Below, one piece after another: positions 10,652 through 19,863 of a DNA stretch of 64,000 bases (position 1 is the first letter of the stretch; each line of letters starts with the position of its first letter). Both the position numbers and the translations under genes were made by a program. Origin of the DNA: Sphingomonas vulcanisoli. Lineage in GTDB: Bacteria; Pseudomonadota; Alphaproteobacteria; Sphingomonadales; Sphingomonadaceae. Where the stretch lies: positions 1 through 64,000 of the forward strand of contig NZ_JAAOZC010000005.1 of assembly GCF_011761305.1 (NCBI RefSeq), given 5' to 3'. The notes under the pieces were generated by a model that saw only the letters and a list, made by a program, of their open reading frames with translations, was not told where the DNA came from and did no database searches.

Positions 10652-12355
10652 TTAGAACTGCTGGCCGTGGATCATCGCGATATGTTCGGCGATGGGTCCA
10701 AGCGCGAGCGATGGCAGGAAGGTGAGCCCGCCCAGGATGAGGATGACGCCGATCAGCAGCGCGACCCAGAGCGGCCCGGTGGTCGGGAATGAGCCCGCGG
10801 ATTCCGGCACGATCCGTTTCGCCCCGAGGCTCCCGGCAATCGCCAGCATCGGCACGATGACGAAGAAGCGACCGAGCCACATCGCGACACCGAGCAGGCC
10901 GTCATAGAACGGCGTGCTCGCGGTCAGGCCGGCGAAGGCCGAGCCATTGTTACCGACCGCCGAGGTGAAGGCGTAGAGCATCTCGCTAAAGCCGTGCGGG
11001 CCCTGATTGGCGAGACCCGCCAGGCCGTCCTTCGAAATCGCCGCCAATCCGGTGAAGCCCAGGATGATGAGCGGCAGCACCGCGATGGCGAGAACGGCGA
11101 GCTTGACCTCACGGCCATCGATCTTCTTGCCGACATATTCCGGCGTCCGTCCGACCATCAGGCCCGCCACGAACACGCCGAGTATGACGAACAGCAGCAT
11201 GCCGTAAAGGCCGGAGCCGACGCCGCCGAAGATGATCTCACCGAGCTGGATGTTGAACAGCGGGATCATGCCGCCGATCGCGGTGAAACTATCGTGCATC
11301 GCGTTGACCGCGCCGCAGGACGCATCCGTGGTGACGACGGCGAACAGGCTGGACGCGGCGATGCCGAAGCGGACCTCCTTGCCCTCCATATTGCCGCCAG
11401 GAACACCCAGAGCGTGATGGATGGGGTTGCCCGCGCTTTCCGCGGAATAGGCTACCGCCGTGCCGACCAGGAACAGCGCCAGCATCGCGCTGAAGATCGC
11501 CCAGCCCTGCTTGGTGTTGCCCACCGCCTTGCCGAACGCCCAGGTCAGCCCGGCGCCGAACGAGAAGATCGAAACCATCTGCAGCAGGTTGATGAGCGCG
11601 CTGGGGTTCTCATACGGGTGCGCGGAGTTGCCGTTGTAAATGCCGCCGCCATTGGTGCCGACCATCTTGATGGCTTCCTGGCTGGCGACTGGCCCGAGGA
11701 CGAGCGTCTGTTTTGCACCCTCTAATGTGGTGGCGACGACCGAGCCGTTGAAGGTCTGCGGAACGCCGGCCGCCAACAGGATGACGGCATAGACCAGGCA
11801 GACCGGAAGCAGCAGATAGAGCGTCACGCGCGTCACATCGGCCCAGAAGTTGCCGAGGACCGCGGTCTCCCGGCGCGCAAAGCCGCGAATGAACGCGAAA
11901 GCGAGCGCGATGCCGGTCGCCGCCGAGATGAAATTGTGGATCGTCAGGCCCACCATCTGGCTGAACTGCGACATCGTCGATTCACCACTGTAGCTCTGCC
12001 AGTTGGTGTTGGTGGTGAAGCTGACCGCCGTGTTCCAGGCGAGATGCGGCGCCAGCCCCGCGAAACCCAGCGGATTGAGCGGCAGATAATATTGCAGCCG
12101 CAGGATCGCGTAGGTCAGGAACAACCCGGCGACGTTGAACAGCAGCATATGGATGCCGAACCGGATCCAGCTCTGCTCCTTATCGGGATCGATGCCCGAG
12201 AGCGCATAGAAGGCGCGCTCGACTGGCCCCAATACGGGGTGAAGCCATGTCCGGCGTCCCTCCATGACCGCGTAGAGACCGAGCCCGAACGGCTTGGTGA
12301 TCGCAATCACCAAGCCCGTGAAAACCGCTATCAGCAGCCAACCTTGAATGGTCAT
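10652..12355 (-). CDS. kdpA: KdpA, K+-translocating subunit
   Basis: Channel-like subunit that selects and carries K+. The 567-aa polytopic protein shows the four selectivity-filter regions: [49 protein letters not shown] and [14 protein letters not shown]. The frame is open further upstream, but ATG 12355 ([11 protein letters not shown]) follows GCGGAG eight bases away and lies just after kdpF, so the shorter form is chosen. Confidence 0.97.
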   Translation of the reverse strand: MTIQGWLLIAVFTGLVIAITKPFGLGLYAVMEGRRTWLHPVLGPVERAFYALSGIDPDKEQSWIRFGIHMLLFNVAGLFLTYAILRLQYYLPLNPLGFAGLAPHLAWNTAVSFTTNTNWQSYSGESTMSQFSQMVGLTIHNFISAATGIALAFAFIRGFARRETAVLGNFWADVTRVTLYLLLPVCLVYAVILLAAGVPQTFNGSVVATTLEGAKQTLVLGPVASQEAIKMVGTNGGGIYNGNSAHPYENPSALINLLQMVSIFSFGAGLTWAFGKAVGNTKQGWAIFSAMLALFLVGTAVAYSAESAGNPIHHALGVPGGNMEGKEVRFGIAASSLFAVVTTDASCGAVNAMHDSFTAIGGMIPLFNIQLGEIIFGGVGSGLYGMLLFVILGVFVAGLMVGRTPEYVGKKIDGREVKLAVLAIAVLPLIILGFTGLAAISKDGLAGLANQGPHGFSEMLYAFTSAVGNNGSAFAGLTASTPFYDGLLGVAMWLGRFFVIVPMLAIAGSLGAKRIVPESAGSFPTTGPLWVALLIGVILILGGLTFLPSLALGPIAEHIAMIHGQQF

Positions 12356-12368
12356 GTGTTTTCTCCGC

Positions 12369-12458
12369 TCAATACCGCTCGGGGTGGATGAGCACGGCCA
12401 CGAGGTAGCCAAGCAGGGCGATGGCGGTGATGCCGCCGAGCCAAAGGTCGATCGTCAT
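12369..12458 (-). CDS. kdpF: KdpF, stabilising micropeptide of the Kdp pump
   Basis: A 29-aa ORF in the short gap before kdpA. It encodes one hydrophobic helix (LWLGGITAIALLGYLVAVLI) followed by HPERY, the recognisable KdpF pattern with a conserved HPE-type tail. AGGAG lies seven bases before the ATG at 12458. KdpF is known to stabilise the KdpABC complex in the membrane. Its position, 13 nt before kdpA, is the standard one. Confidence 0.93.
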   Translation of the reverse strand: MTIDLWLGGITAIALLGYLVAVLIHPERY

Positions 12459-12469
12459 GGCGTTGCTCC

Positions 12470-12553
12470 TCAGGCTTTTTCGCAGAGGCGGAAGTAAGCG
12501 AGCGTCAGAGCCAGAAGCCCGATCGTGATCGCGATCCACAATAGATCCTGCAT
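12470..12553 (-). CDS. 27-aa membrane micropeptide ahead of kdpF
   Basis: Twenty-seven codons, ATG at 12553, stop 11 nt before kdpF. The product is MQDLLWIAITIGLLALTLAY followed by FRLCEKA: one membrane helix with a short Cys-containing basic/acidic tail. AAGGA lies 7-8 bases before the start. Position, size and topology suggest a second small Kdp subunit or accessory peptide. Similar tiny ORFs occur in front of kdp genes in other bacteria as I recall, usually unannotated or named loosely; this recollection is not verified. It is distinct from KdpF in sequence. Confidence 0.7.
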   Translation of the reverse strand: MQDLLWIAITIGLLALTLAYFRLCEKA

Positions 12554-12569
12554 GGCGCTATTCCTTCTG

Positions 12570-13424
12570 TCAGAAGCTTGCGGTGACGGAGCCGACGGCC
12601 ACGCGCTTGGCGGCGCGGTGGAAATCGTTGGTGCCGAAGGCCAGATCGGCGGCGCGGGTATCGGCGCGCGAGAGATTGGTCCCGACCAGCGAGACGTCGA
12701 AGGTCAGCGCCTTCCATTTGTATCCGGCGCCAACCGTGTAATCGATATAGTCGTGGGCGGCATAATCCAGCCCGCCGCCGGTATGGCCGATATGGCTGTG
12801 CAGCGTGATCGGCAGCTGCGCGAAAGCGTAGCTCAGCTCGCCATATTCATAGACGTTGTAGCGTGTCGGGGTTGCGAACGCCTTGAAGTACCTCTGATCG
12901 GGTGCCCAGTTCGCACCGACCTTGAGCGTAACCGGGCCAAACGCCTTGGCCAGCGATCCGTAAACCTCGTAATAATCCTCGTTGATCCCGACGGCCTTCG
13001 CGCTGCCCGGATAGATGTAGCCGTAAAGTCCGGCATCGATGGTCAGCCCGCTCTTGCCGAGCGCGTGGGTATAGCCGCCATAGACGTCGATCTCGGTGCT
13101 GCCGATGTTCACCGCATTGTCGCCGGACGCGCTCGATCCCCAGGCCGAAAGATAGAAGCCGGACGCATGGGCGATCGTGAAGGCGCCTTGGACGGCGGGC
13201 TTGTTGTCCGACTGCGAAATTCCGCGGAAGCGATATTGGGATACGATCGCGCCGCTGTCGGTGATGGTCCAGGTCGGCGTCGCCGCCGGCGCAGCGGGCG
13301 CCGCCGCAGGCGCGCCCTTGTCGCTTTGCGCTTCGGCGGGCACCGTCTGCGCCTGCGCCGTTCCGCCACCAATAAGAATTGCCACCAAAGAGGTGGCCAA
13401 AATCCGCTTCATCATTGTCCCCAT
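12570..13424 (-). CDS. TorF-type putative porin, outer-membrane protein
   Basis: Secreted 284-aa protein with a signal peptide (MKRILATSLVAILIGGGTAQAQ), an Ala/Pro linker, and then the family opening SQYRFRGISQSDNKPAVQGAFTI-like stretch, FYLSAWGSSA, STEIDVYGGY and repeated amphipathic strands (YGYIYPG, DYYEVYGSLA, YIDYTVGAGYKW) ending in an aromatic Phe, as in beta-barrel proteins. This is the Gcw_chp/TorF group, whose transported substrate is unknown. It lies 16 nt ahead of the Kdp micropeptide on the same strand, so it probably leads the kdp transcript and may give K+ a route through the outer membrane. The start among three nearby ATGs is uncertain; I use 13424 with GGAG upstream. Confidence 0.8.
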   Translation of the reverse strand: MGTMMKRILATSLVAILIGGGTAQAQTVPAEAQSDKGAPAAAPAAPAATPTWTITDSGAIVSQYRFRGISQSDNKPAVQGAFTIAHASGFYLSAWGSSASGDNAVNIGSTEIDVYGGYTHALGKSGLTIDAGLYGYIYPGSAKAVGINEDYYEVYGSLAKAFGPVTLKVGANWAPDQRYFKAFATPTRYNVYEYGELSYAFAQLPITLHSHIGHTGGGLDYAAHDYIDYTVGAGYKWKALTFDVSLVGTNLSRADTRAADLAFGTNDFHRAAKRVAVGSVTASF

Positions 13425-13569
13425 CGTGCTCCGCTCGGGAAATGTGAGCGGAGGAGGACGGGTCATTAGGGCGATGCCGCGTTAAGTAGCGAGACCGGGA
13501 AACGCCTTTCTCCATATGTTTGGCATAGTATTTACCGGATTTGCGGGCGCCCGCGTCTCAACGCGGCGA

Positions 13570-14808
13570 TCAATTTGCGCAGCGCGAGGCGTGAAGCGGG
13601 GGCAGGCGCGGCGGCAGCGCGAGCAGGCGCTCGATCGACCAGGCGGCAGCGATCAGCTTGCCCTCGTCGCCCGCGCGGCCGATCAGCTGGATCCCGATCG
13701 GCAAGCCCAAACGGTCGAACCCGCAGGGCAAGGCTATCGCGCAAAGGTCCAGGTAGTTCGCCATCCGCGTGTAATATGCGAGCGTGAAGTCGCCCTCGTC
13801 GACGTCCGCGATCGGCGGCGCGGTCCACGCAGTGGCCGGGGTCAGCAAAAAGTCGGCACCCTCGAACCAATCAGCGAATTGCCGGCGATCGGCGTCACGG
13901 GTGGCTTGGGCCGCGCGATAGCTGGCTTCGTCGATCCCTGACACCGCCTGGAAACGGCGCAGCACGCCCGGATCGGCGGTTGCGGCGCCTGCGGTGATGC
14001 GCGCGCCATGCTCTGCCCACGCCTCATAGCCCATCACCTGGCCGGTCGGCGCCACATAGTCGCGCGGCGCCGCCGGCAGCGGCGGCGAGCGCAGCGTCGC
14101 GCCGTTGTGGCCGAGGCGCGAGGCGACGGCGCGATAGGCGTGAGCAACCTCCTCATCGGCCACCAGCGCGTCGTCGCTCAGGATGCGCAGCGACAGCGAG
14201 GCGACGGGCGCCGGTCCCTCGACCATCGGCTCGCCCGCGAGAACCGCAAAGGCCGCCGCTACGTCCGCGACCGTGCGCGCCATCGGCCCGGCGGAATCGA
14301 GCGACGGCGCCAGCGGCATCACGCCATCGAGGCTGATCCGTCCCTGCGAAGGCCGAAGGCCGACGATGCCGCACAGCGAGGCGGGAATGCGGATCGATCC
14401 GCCGGTATCGCTGCCGAGCGCGAGATCCGCGAAACCCGCCGCAACCGCCACCGCCGATCCCGAGCTGGAGCCGCCGGCAACCCGAAACACGTCGGCATCC
14501 CAGGGATTGCGCGGCGCGCCCACGCAGGCGTTGGTTCCCCAGCCGCCGAACGCCAGCTGCACCATCTGCGCCTTGCCGATATAGACGGCGCCGGCATCGA
14601 TCAGCCGCTGCACCGCCGGCGCGGTGCCGATGGCGAGCGGTTCGATCGGACTGTCGCCACCCCCGAAGGTCGGCTCACCGGCGACATGGAACAGATCTTT
14701 GACGATCAGCCTCTGCCCGGCGAGTGGGCCTTTCCCCGCACCGGGCCGCTCATGGATCGGGCCGACCGCGAAATGCAGCGCCTCCGCCAGTGCGGCGCGG
14801 TCGGTCAT
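13570..14808 (-). CDS. Amidase-signature hydrolase
   Basis: 412-aa member of the amidase signature family, with the Ser-cisSer-Lys triad in place: Lys37 in LIVKDLFH, the Gly/Ser loop AGGSSSGSAVAVAAG around Ser114/115, and nucleophile Ser138 in SDTGGSIRIPASLCG. Such enzymes hydrolyse carboxylic amides; the substrate is not readable. It overlaps the upstream GPH transporter by ATGA, so transporter and amidase form a two-gene operon. A cytoplasmic scavenging amidase working on the imported compound is the simplest reading. Confidence 0.88.
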   Translation of the reverse strand: MTDRAALAEALHFAVGPIHERPGAGKGPLAGQRLIVKDLFHVAGEPTFGGGDSPIEPLAIGTAPAVQRLIDAGAVYIGKAQMVQLAFGGWGTNACVGAPRNPWDADVFRVAGGSSSGSAVAVAAGFADLALGSDTGGSIRIPASLCGIVGLRPSQGRISLDGVMPLAPSLDSAGPMARTVADVAAAFAVLAGEPMVEGPAPVASLSLRILSDDALVADEEVAHAYRAVASRLGHNGATLRSPPLPAAPRDYVAPTGQVMGYEAWAEHGARITAGAATADPGVLRRFQAVSGIDEASYRAAQATRDADRRQFADWFEGADFLLTPATAWTAPPIADVDEGDFTLAYYTRMANYLDLCAIALPCGFDRLGLPIGIQLIGRAGDEGKLIAAAWSIERLLALPPRLPPLHASRCAN

Positions 14809-16139
14809 TCCGGGGATCGGTAATAAGCCGCCAGCGAGCGGCGCATCCCCAGGAGCGGCAATATGCTGAGCAGATACAGGCCCGGCGAGAGCAACCCCAC
14901 CGCCGCATAGACCGCGCGCGGATCACCCCCCGCGACGCCATGCGTGGCAAAGCCCATGATCTGAAAAATGAAGCCCACGGCCATCGGGCCCAGCGCGAAG
15001 GAGGCCTTCTCGACGAAGCTGTAAGCGCCCGCGAACACGCCCTCGCGGCGCATACCGCTGCGGACAAAATCGACCGCCATCGTATCCGGCAGCAGCGACT
15101 GGCCCATCAGCGACAGCCCGCCCGCGAACACGCCGCCGCCGACCGCGCGGATCAGCACGCCCAACGTGCTTTCGCCCGGCCCGGCGAGCAGCCAGCTGAA
15201 ACCGAACACCGAATAGAGCAGGACGGCGGCGGCATAGACCGCGACCTTGCCGTAGCGCTTGCTGAAATAGGGCCAGACGAGCATCGATGCGATCGATGCG
15301 GCATTGCCAAACAGGCTCCACAGCGCCAGCATCGATTCACCGCCGCCGATCACCTGCTTGAAGAAGAACAATATCGAGGCGGACATCGCCGCGAGCCCGA
15401 TGAGCTGGCACAGCTTGGCAGCGAGCAGGAAAGCGAACGGGCCGTTGGAGGTGATCGCGCCGATCATCGCCGTGAACGAGAAGCGCTCGCCCGAGGACGA
15501 CGTCGCCCGTGCCCGGCCGGTCACCGCGAAGGTTATCAGCATGGCGATCAGAGTCAGAACCGCGGCCACTACGCCGACCGTGCCATAAGCGGCCTTGCCG
15601 CCGCCGCCCGCCTTGGCCACCAAGGGCAGCAGCGTGGTGGCGAGCGCCGTGCCGACGCCGACGAATGCGATCCGCCATGACATGATCGAGGTGCGCTCGA
15701 TTGGGGAATCGGTCATTTCCGCCGGCATCGCCATGTAGGGGATGTTGAAGAAGGAATAGCCGAGCGAGATCAGCATCAGCGATGCCAGCAGCACCAGCGG
15801 ATTGGCGGTGGGGGTATTGAAGACACAGAACAGACCCGCCGCGCACAGGATGCCGCCGGCGAGCAGAAAAGGACGCCGCCGCCCCCAGCGACTGTTGGTC
15901 CGATCCGACCAGGTGCCGACGATCGGCGCGAGCACCGCATCGAACAATTTCGCGCCGAACAGAATCGTCCCGGCCAGCGCCGGCTCCATCTTGAGCACAG
16001 TGACGAAGAAAAACAGCAGCAGCAGCGATTGACCGTTGAGCACAATCTGGGTGCCGACCGAGCCGAACCCCCAGCCGATCTTGAGCGGCGTCGGCAGCCG
16101 GTCGGTTGGGATCGGGCTCATGGATTCGACGGTCGCCAT
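14805..16139 (-). CDS. GPH-type (MFS) sugar/cation symporter
   Basis: 444-aa membrane transporter with about 12 hydrophobic segments. Family signs are the start KIGWGFGSVGTQIVLNGQ, the loop DRTNSRWGRRRPFLLAGG after helix 2 (the DxxxxxxGRRRP pattern of GPH transporters), IPYMAMPAEMT and the C-terminal GVFAGAYSFVEKASFALGP. The frame extends upstream, but ATG 16139 follows an AGGGGGC site by eight bases and gives the normal N-terminus. It is translationally coupled to the amidase. The substrate could be a glycoside, a uronate or an amide; the sequence does not tell. Confidence 0.85.
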   Translation of the reverse strand: MATVESMSPIPTDRLPTPLKIGWGFGSVGTQIVLNGQSLLLLFFFVTVLKMEPALAGTILFGAKLFDAVLAPIVGTWSDRTNSRWGRRRPFLLAGGILCAAGLFCVFNTPTANPLVLLASLMLISLGYSFFNIPYMAMPAEMTDSPIERTSIMSWRIAFVGVGTALATTLLPLVAKAGGGGKAAYGTVGVVAAVLTLIAMLITFAVTGRARATSSSGERFSFTAMIGAITSNGPFAFLLAAKLCQLIGLAAMSASILFFFKQVIGGGESMLALWSLFGNAASIASMLVWPYFSKRYGKVAVYAAAVLLYSVFGFSWLLAGPGESTLGVLIRAVGGGVFAGGLSLMGQSLLPDTMAVDFVRSGMRREGVFAGAYSFVEKASFALGPMAVGFIFQIMGFATHGVAGGDPRAVYAAVGLLSPGLYLLSILPLLGMRRSLAAYYRSPE

Positions 16140-16380
16140 CGGCTGTGCCCCCTGAATGGTCTTACGGACATGCCATCCGCGCAGAGTGATGACTATAGCG
16201 TGGCGGATCATCGCTGTGCCCGCGGCACGGATTGCCCGATAGGCGAACAATCCGCCGCGATTGGCCATTCTTGCCGCAGGGCGATCGAACTGATTGCTGT
16301 TCGGATAGTCGGCAACACGCCGCTATCGCCCGCCGTCGCCGGTTTACGCTGCCGCCAGATATTTCGATCTGGGAGGCATC

Positions 16381-18054
16381 ATGGTCGCTAAGCAGCTGCT
16401 GGGAATAGCGGCGTCGGTCCTGCTGGGCAGCGGCGCGCTCGCCGCACCTGTCGCCGCGCAGCCCACACCCGCCCCGCTCACCACGCCGCCGACCATTAGC
16501 GCCGGCCAGTGCAGCGCGCTAGCCGCTTACGCCACCAGCCGAGGCACCGAGAACGCGCTCAAAAAGGCGCTCGCCCAGCTGCCCGAGGCGCCGACCTCGA
16601 TCATGCAGGCGCAGATCGTCGCCGCGCATGACGACGTGCCCGAGGTCTGCCAGGTCAACGGCATCGTCGCGCCCTCCATCAATTTCGAGCTGCGGATGCC
16701 GACCACGAAGTGGAACGGCCGCTTCATGCATTATGGCTGCGGCGGCGCCTGCGGGATCATCTATCGCCCGCAGCTCGAAGAGCCGCTGGCGCGCGGCTAT
16801 GCGGTCGTCGCCAGCGACATGGGCCATACCGGCGCGCCCAATAACTGGACCTTCGATTACGGCAATGTCCAGGCGCTGATCGACTTCAGCTACCGCGCGA
16901 CGCATGTCGTGACCCTGGCCGCAAAGGAGGTGGTAAAGGCCGCCTACGGCCTCCCCGCCAAATTCTCCTACATGTATGGCTGCTCGACCGGCGGACTGCA
17001 GGGTCAGATCGAGGCGCAGCGTTATCCGCACGATTTCGACGGCATCGTTTCGGGGTCGCCGGTCTATCTAACGGGGCCTAACTACAGCGAATATCTGGTC
17101 CGCGCGAACCTCGACGCCAACGGCAACGGCATCTTCGATCCTGACAAGTTGCCGATGCTGCGCAAGGCGGTGCTCGCCGAATGCGACGCCAAGGACGGGT
17201 TGAAGGACGGCGTCCTCCAGGATCCGCGTAAATGCGGCTTCGATCCCGCGACGCTGCTGTGCAAGGGCCGCGAGGCCAAGACCTGCCTCACCTCCGCCGA
17301 GGTTGCGGTGGTGCGCAAGATGTATGCGGGCCCGGTGACGGCGGACGGCAAGCCGGTCTTCTATGGCTGGGGCGGGATGCTGCCGGGGTCCGAATATGAA
17401 TGGTATCCCTCTTTCATCGGCGACAAGGGCAAGCCGCACCCGCGCGCGATGGGCGCCGCCTATGATTATGGCAGCGGGATCTATCCGCTGACCGCGGCGA
17501 CGCTCGCCACGCCCTATGGTCATGACGACGATTATACGGCGGCGCGCGGCACGATGGGCATCTATCCCGGCGGCACGCTCAACTGGCTGCGCTGGGCGGG
17601 CGATCCCGATCTGCGCCGTTTCCGTGATGCCGGTGGCAAGATCATCACCTGGCACGGCTGGGACGACAGCGAGGCCGCGCCCGGCGTGTCGACCGACTAT
17701 CACGAGACGATGGCGCGCACCATGGGCGGCGAGGCCGAGGCGCAGAAATTCTCCCGGCTGTTCATGCTGCCGGGCGTCGCACACTGTCGGCGCGGCCCCG
17801 GCGGCGACTCCGTCGATTGGATCAGTGCGATCGAGGCCTGGGTGGAGCAGGGCAAGGCGCCCGATCAGGTGATCGCCCACCATCTCGTCAAGGAACAGAA
17901 TTATCTCGGCCTGCCGCGGCCGCGCTATCCGCTCCCCGCGGGCAGCTATGATCGGACGCGACCGGTTTATCCTTATCCGCTAATCGCCCGCTACAAGGGC
18001 ACGGGCGATGCCAACGACGCGGCCAACTGGCGGCCAGGCAGCATGACGGAATAA
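16381..18054 (+). CDS. Tannase/feruloyl esterase family, intact CS-D-HC motif
   Basis: 557-aa secreted serine esterase with a signal peptide (LLGIAASVLLGSGALAAPVAAQ). The nucleophile is Ser202 in YGCSTGGLQGQ, the acidic residue lies in WHGWDDSEAAPG, and the catalytic His in LPGVAHCRRGPGG. The Cys just before the Ser and the Cys just after the His reproduce the CS-D-HC disulfide motif known for this family. Members cut gallate, ferulate, phthalate-type or other aromatic esters in the periplasm or outside. It stands alone on the + strand and converges with a second family member. Confidence 0.88.
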   Translation: MVAKQLLGIAASVLLGSGALAAPVAAQPTPAPLTTPPTISAGQCSALAAYATSRGTENALKKALAQLPEAPTSIMQAQIVAAHDDVPEVCQVNGIVAPSINFELRMPTTKWNGRFMHYGCGGACGIIYRPQLEEPLARGYAVVASDMGHTGAPNNWTFDYGNVQALIDFSYRATHVVTLAAKEVVKAAYGLPAKFSYMYGCSTGGLQGQIEAQRYPHDFDGIVSGSPVYLTGPNYSEYLVRANLDANGNGIFDPDKLPMLRKAVLAECDAKDGLKDGVLQDPRKCGFDPATLLCKGREAKTCLTSAEVAVVRKMYAGPVTADGKPVFYGWGGMLPGSEYEWYPSFIGDKGKPHPRAMGAAYDYGSGIYPLTAATLATPYGHDDDYTAARGTMGIYPGGTLNWLRWAGDPDLRRFRDAGGKIITWHGWDDSEAAPGVSTDYHETMARTMGGEAEAQKFSRLFMLPGVAHCRRGPGGDSVDWISAIEAWVEQGKAPDQVIAHHLVKEQNYLGLPRPRYPLPAGSYDRTRPVYPYPLIARYKGTGDANDAANWRPGSMTE

Positions 18055-18067
18055 CAGGCGATCAATA

Positions 18068-18214
18068 ATCCTCCCCCACCAGGGGGAGGGGGACCGCCGC
18101 AGGCGGTGGAGGGGAGGACGGCGGGCGTTCACGGGATTTCGGAGGTGGCCGCCGACCTCGCCTCCGTCAGCCACGGCCTTGCCGACGCTGCCACCTCCCC
18201 TGGCGGGGGAGGAT
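18068..18214. repeat. Palindromic intergenic repeat (REP/MITE-like)
   Basis: A 147-bp element between two convergent genes. Its ends are inverted copies: ATCCTCCCCCACCAGGGG at the left and, on the other strand at the right, ATCCTCCCCCGCCAGGGG. Internal short palindromes (ACCGCCGCAGGCGGT) are also present. Such C/G-rich palindromes are common intergenic repeats in alphaproteobacteria. Being between convergent stops, it may also work as a two-way transcription stop. Confidence 0.7.
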
Positions 18215-18225
18215 CGTTCTAAATC

Positions 18226-19863
18226 CTATTTCGCCGGTTCGGTCGCGCGGAAACTGGACGCGGCATTAACATCCCCGCCTTTGTAGCGAGCCACCTGCGG
18301 ATAGGGGTAGAGGGGCCGGCTGAACGCGACATTGGCGGGATCCGGCGGCGCGGTCTGCGGCCAGAATGAGCTGACGCCCTCATATTTCTTGAGGCGGTAG
18401 GCGGTCAGGCTGGCCGGCGCCTTGCCCTGTTCGCGCCACGCCTCCATCACTTGGAGATCGTCCACCCCGTCGAGTACGTCGGCGCCGGTCAGACCGCCAT
18501 GATCGCAATGCCCGACGCCGGGCAGCATGAACAACCGGAAGAAGTCCTGCGTCGGCTTGGGGCCGCCCATGGTGCGCGTCGCCATGGTGTAATAATCGAC
18601 CGTGCCGTCCGGGATCACCGACGTATCGCCCCAGCCCTGCAGCATCAGGATCTTGCCGCCATGATCGCGGAAGCGGCGCAGATCGGGATTGGTCGCGCTG
18701 TGCATCGCCTGCTGCCAGTCGAGCCGCGCAACGTCGCGGTCGTAATCGAGCTGCGAAGGCTCGAAATCCGGCTCGGGATCGTGGAAGGCGGTGTAGCGCC
18801 AGAAATCGCGCATGAAGGCGTAATAGAAGCTCTCGCTGCCGTCGACGGTCAGATAGCGGCCGATCCAGTCCGCCTCCGATCCCGGCTGCAAGCCGCCGGC
18901 AATGATCTGACCCTTGCCATTCTGTGGCCCGCGATAGACCGCTTGCACTGCCGTCACTTCGCCGGGGGTGAGGCAGTTCCCGCCCGATTGTCCGGCGGCG
19001 CATTGCAGCGGCGCGAGATCGACATGGCAGGCCAGCGGATTCTGGATGACGCCATCCTTCAGTCCATCAAGGCCGTCGCACTGCTTCATTACCGCGCCCG
19101 CGAGCAACTTAATCTTGCTCGCATTGTTGGCATAGTCTGTGAACGCCTTGGACAGCGTCACCGAATAAAAGGTCAGCTGAACCGAATCGATCGGATTGCT
19201 GGCGGGGCAGAGCGCGACGACGCCATCATAATCGGTCGGATATTTCTGGACCTCCATCATCGCCTGACGGCCGCCGGTGGAATCGCCCCAGAAGTAAGCG
19301 TAGCGGATCGGCTTCTTGTAAAAATGCTCGGTGATCGCCCGCGCCGCGATGGTGGTGACGTGGGTCGCGCGGAAGAAGAAATCGACCTGTGCCGAAAGGT
19401 TGTTCGCCGCCCACAGCCCATCCTGGGAGTCGGCGCCGCGATGCCCCAGGTCGGTGCCGAACGTGACGTAGCCGCGCTCGAGCGGTGCTTTCCAACGCGG
19501 CAGCACGTCGTAGAAAAGCTCGGTATTGCCGCAAAGACCGCCGCAGCCGATGCCGAGGATGCGCTCGTTCCAGCCGGTCATCGGCAGCTTGAGATCGAAC
19601 CCGACCTGCGGCGCGACATAGCCGGTGACGTGGCAATAGGCCTCGGTCTTGCCGTTCGCGGGCACCACCTTCGCCGTATAGAGCCGGGTCGGCGCCTCCT
19701 GGACATGGGTGAAGTCCGTCTTGACCAGCGCGGCGCATTCGCCGGGCTCGATCGGCACCGCGGTGAGCGGCGCTGCGGTGGCGGGCGCGGTCAGGACGGA
19801 GGTGGCGGCAAGCGTCAGGGCGCTCAGAGAGACCGCAGACAGCATCGGTAGCACCCTTGTCAT
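18226..19863 (-). CDS. Tannase/feruloyl esterase family, variant motif
   Basis: 545-aa secreted esterase (signal LSAVSLSALTLAATSVLTAPATA). The nucleophile motif is YFWGDSTGGRQAMMEVQKYP, the acid region is LMLQGWGDTSVIPDG, and the His is in LPGVGHCDHGG. In contrast to the paralogue 170 bp away, the residue before the Ser is Asp instead of Cys, so the family disulfide next to the active site cannot form even though the HC cysteine remains. It overlaps the DUF1838-like gene as ATGA and is the last gene of a four-gene operon starting with a methyltransferase. Probably a periplasmic aromatic-ester hydrolase with altered specificity. Confidence 0.87.
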   Translation of the reverse strand: MTRVLPMLSAVSLSALTLAATSVLTAPATAAPLTAVPIEPGECAALVKTDFTHVQEAPTRLYTAKVVPANGKTEAYCHVTGYVAPQVGFDLKLPMTGWNERILGIGCGGLCGNTELFYDVLPRWKAPLERGYVTFGTDLGHRGADSQDGLWAANNLSAQVDFFFRATHVTTIAARAITEHFYKKPIRYAYFWGDSTGGRQAMMEVQKYPTDYDGVVALCPASNPIDSVQLTFYSVTLSKAFTDYANNASKIKLLAGAVMKQCDGLDGLKDGVIQNPLACHVDLAPLQCAAGQSGGNCLTPGEVTAVQAVYRGPQNGKGQIIAGGLQPGSEADWIGRYLTVDGSESFYYAFMRDFWRYTAFHDPEPDFEPSQLDYDRDVARLDWQQAMHSATNPDLRRFRDHGGKILMLQGWGDTSVIPDGTVDYYTMATRTMGGPKPTQDFFRLFMLPGVGHCDHGGLTGADVLDGVDDLQVMEAWREQGKAPASLTAYRLKKYEGVSSFWPQTAPPDPANVAFSRPLYPYPQVARYKGGDVNAASSFRATEPAK

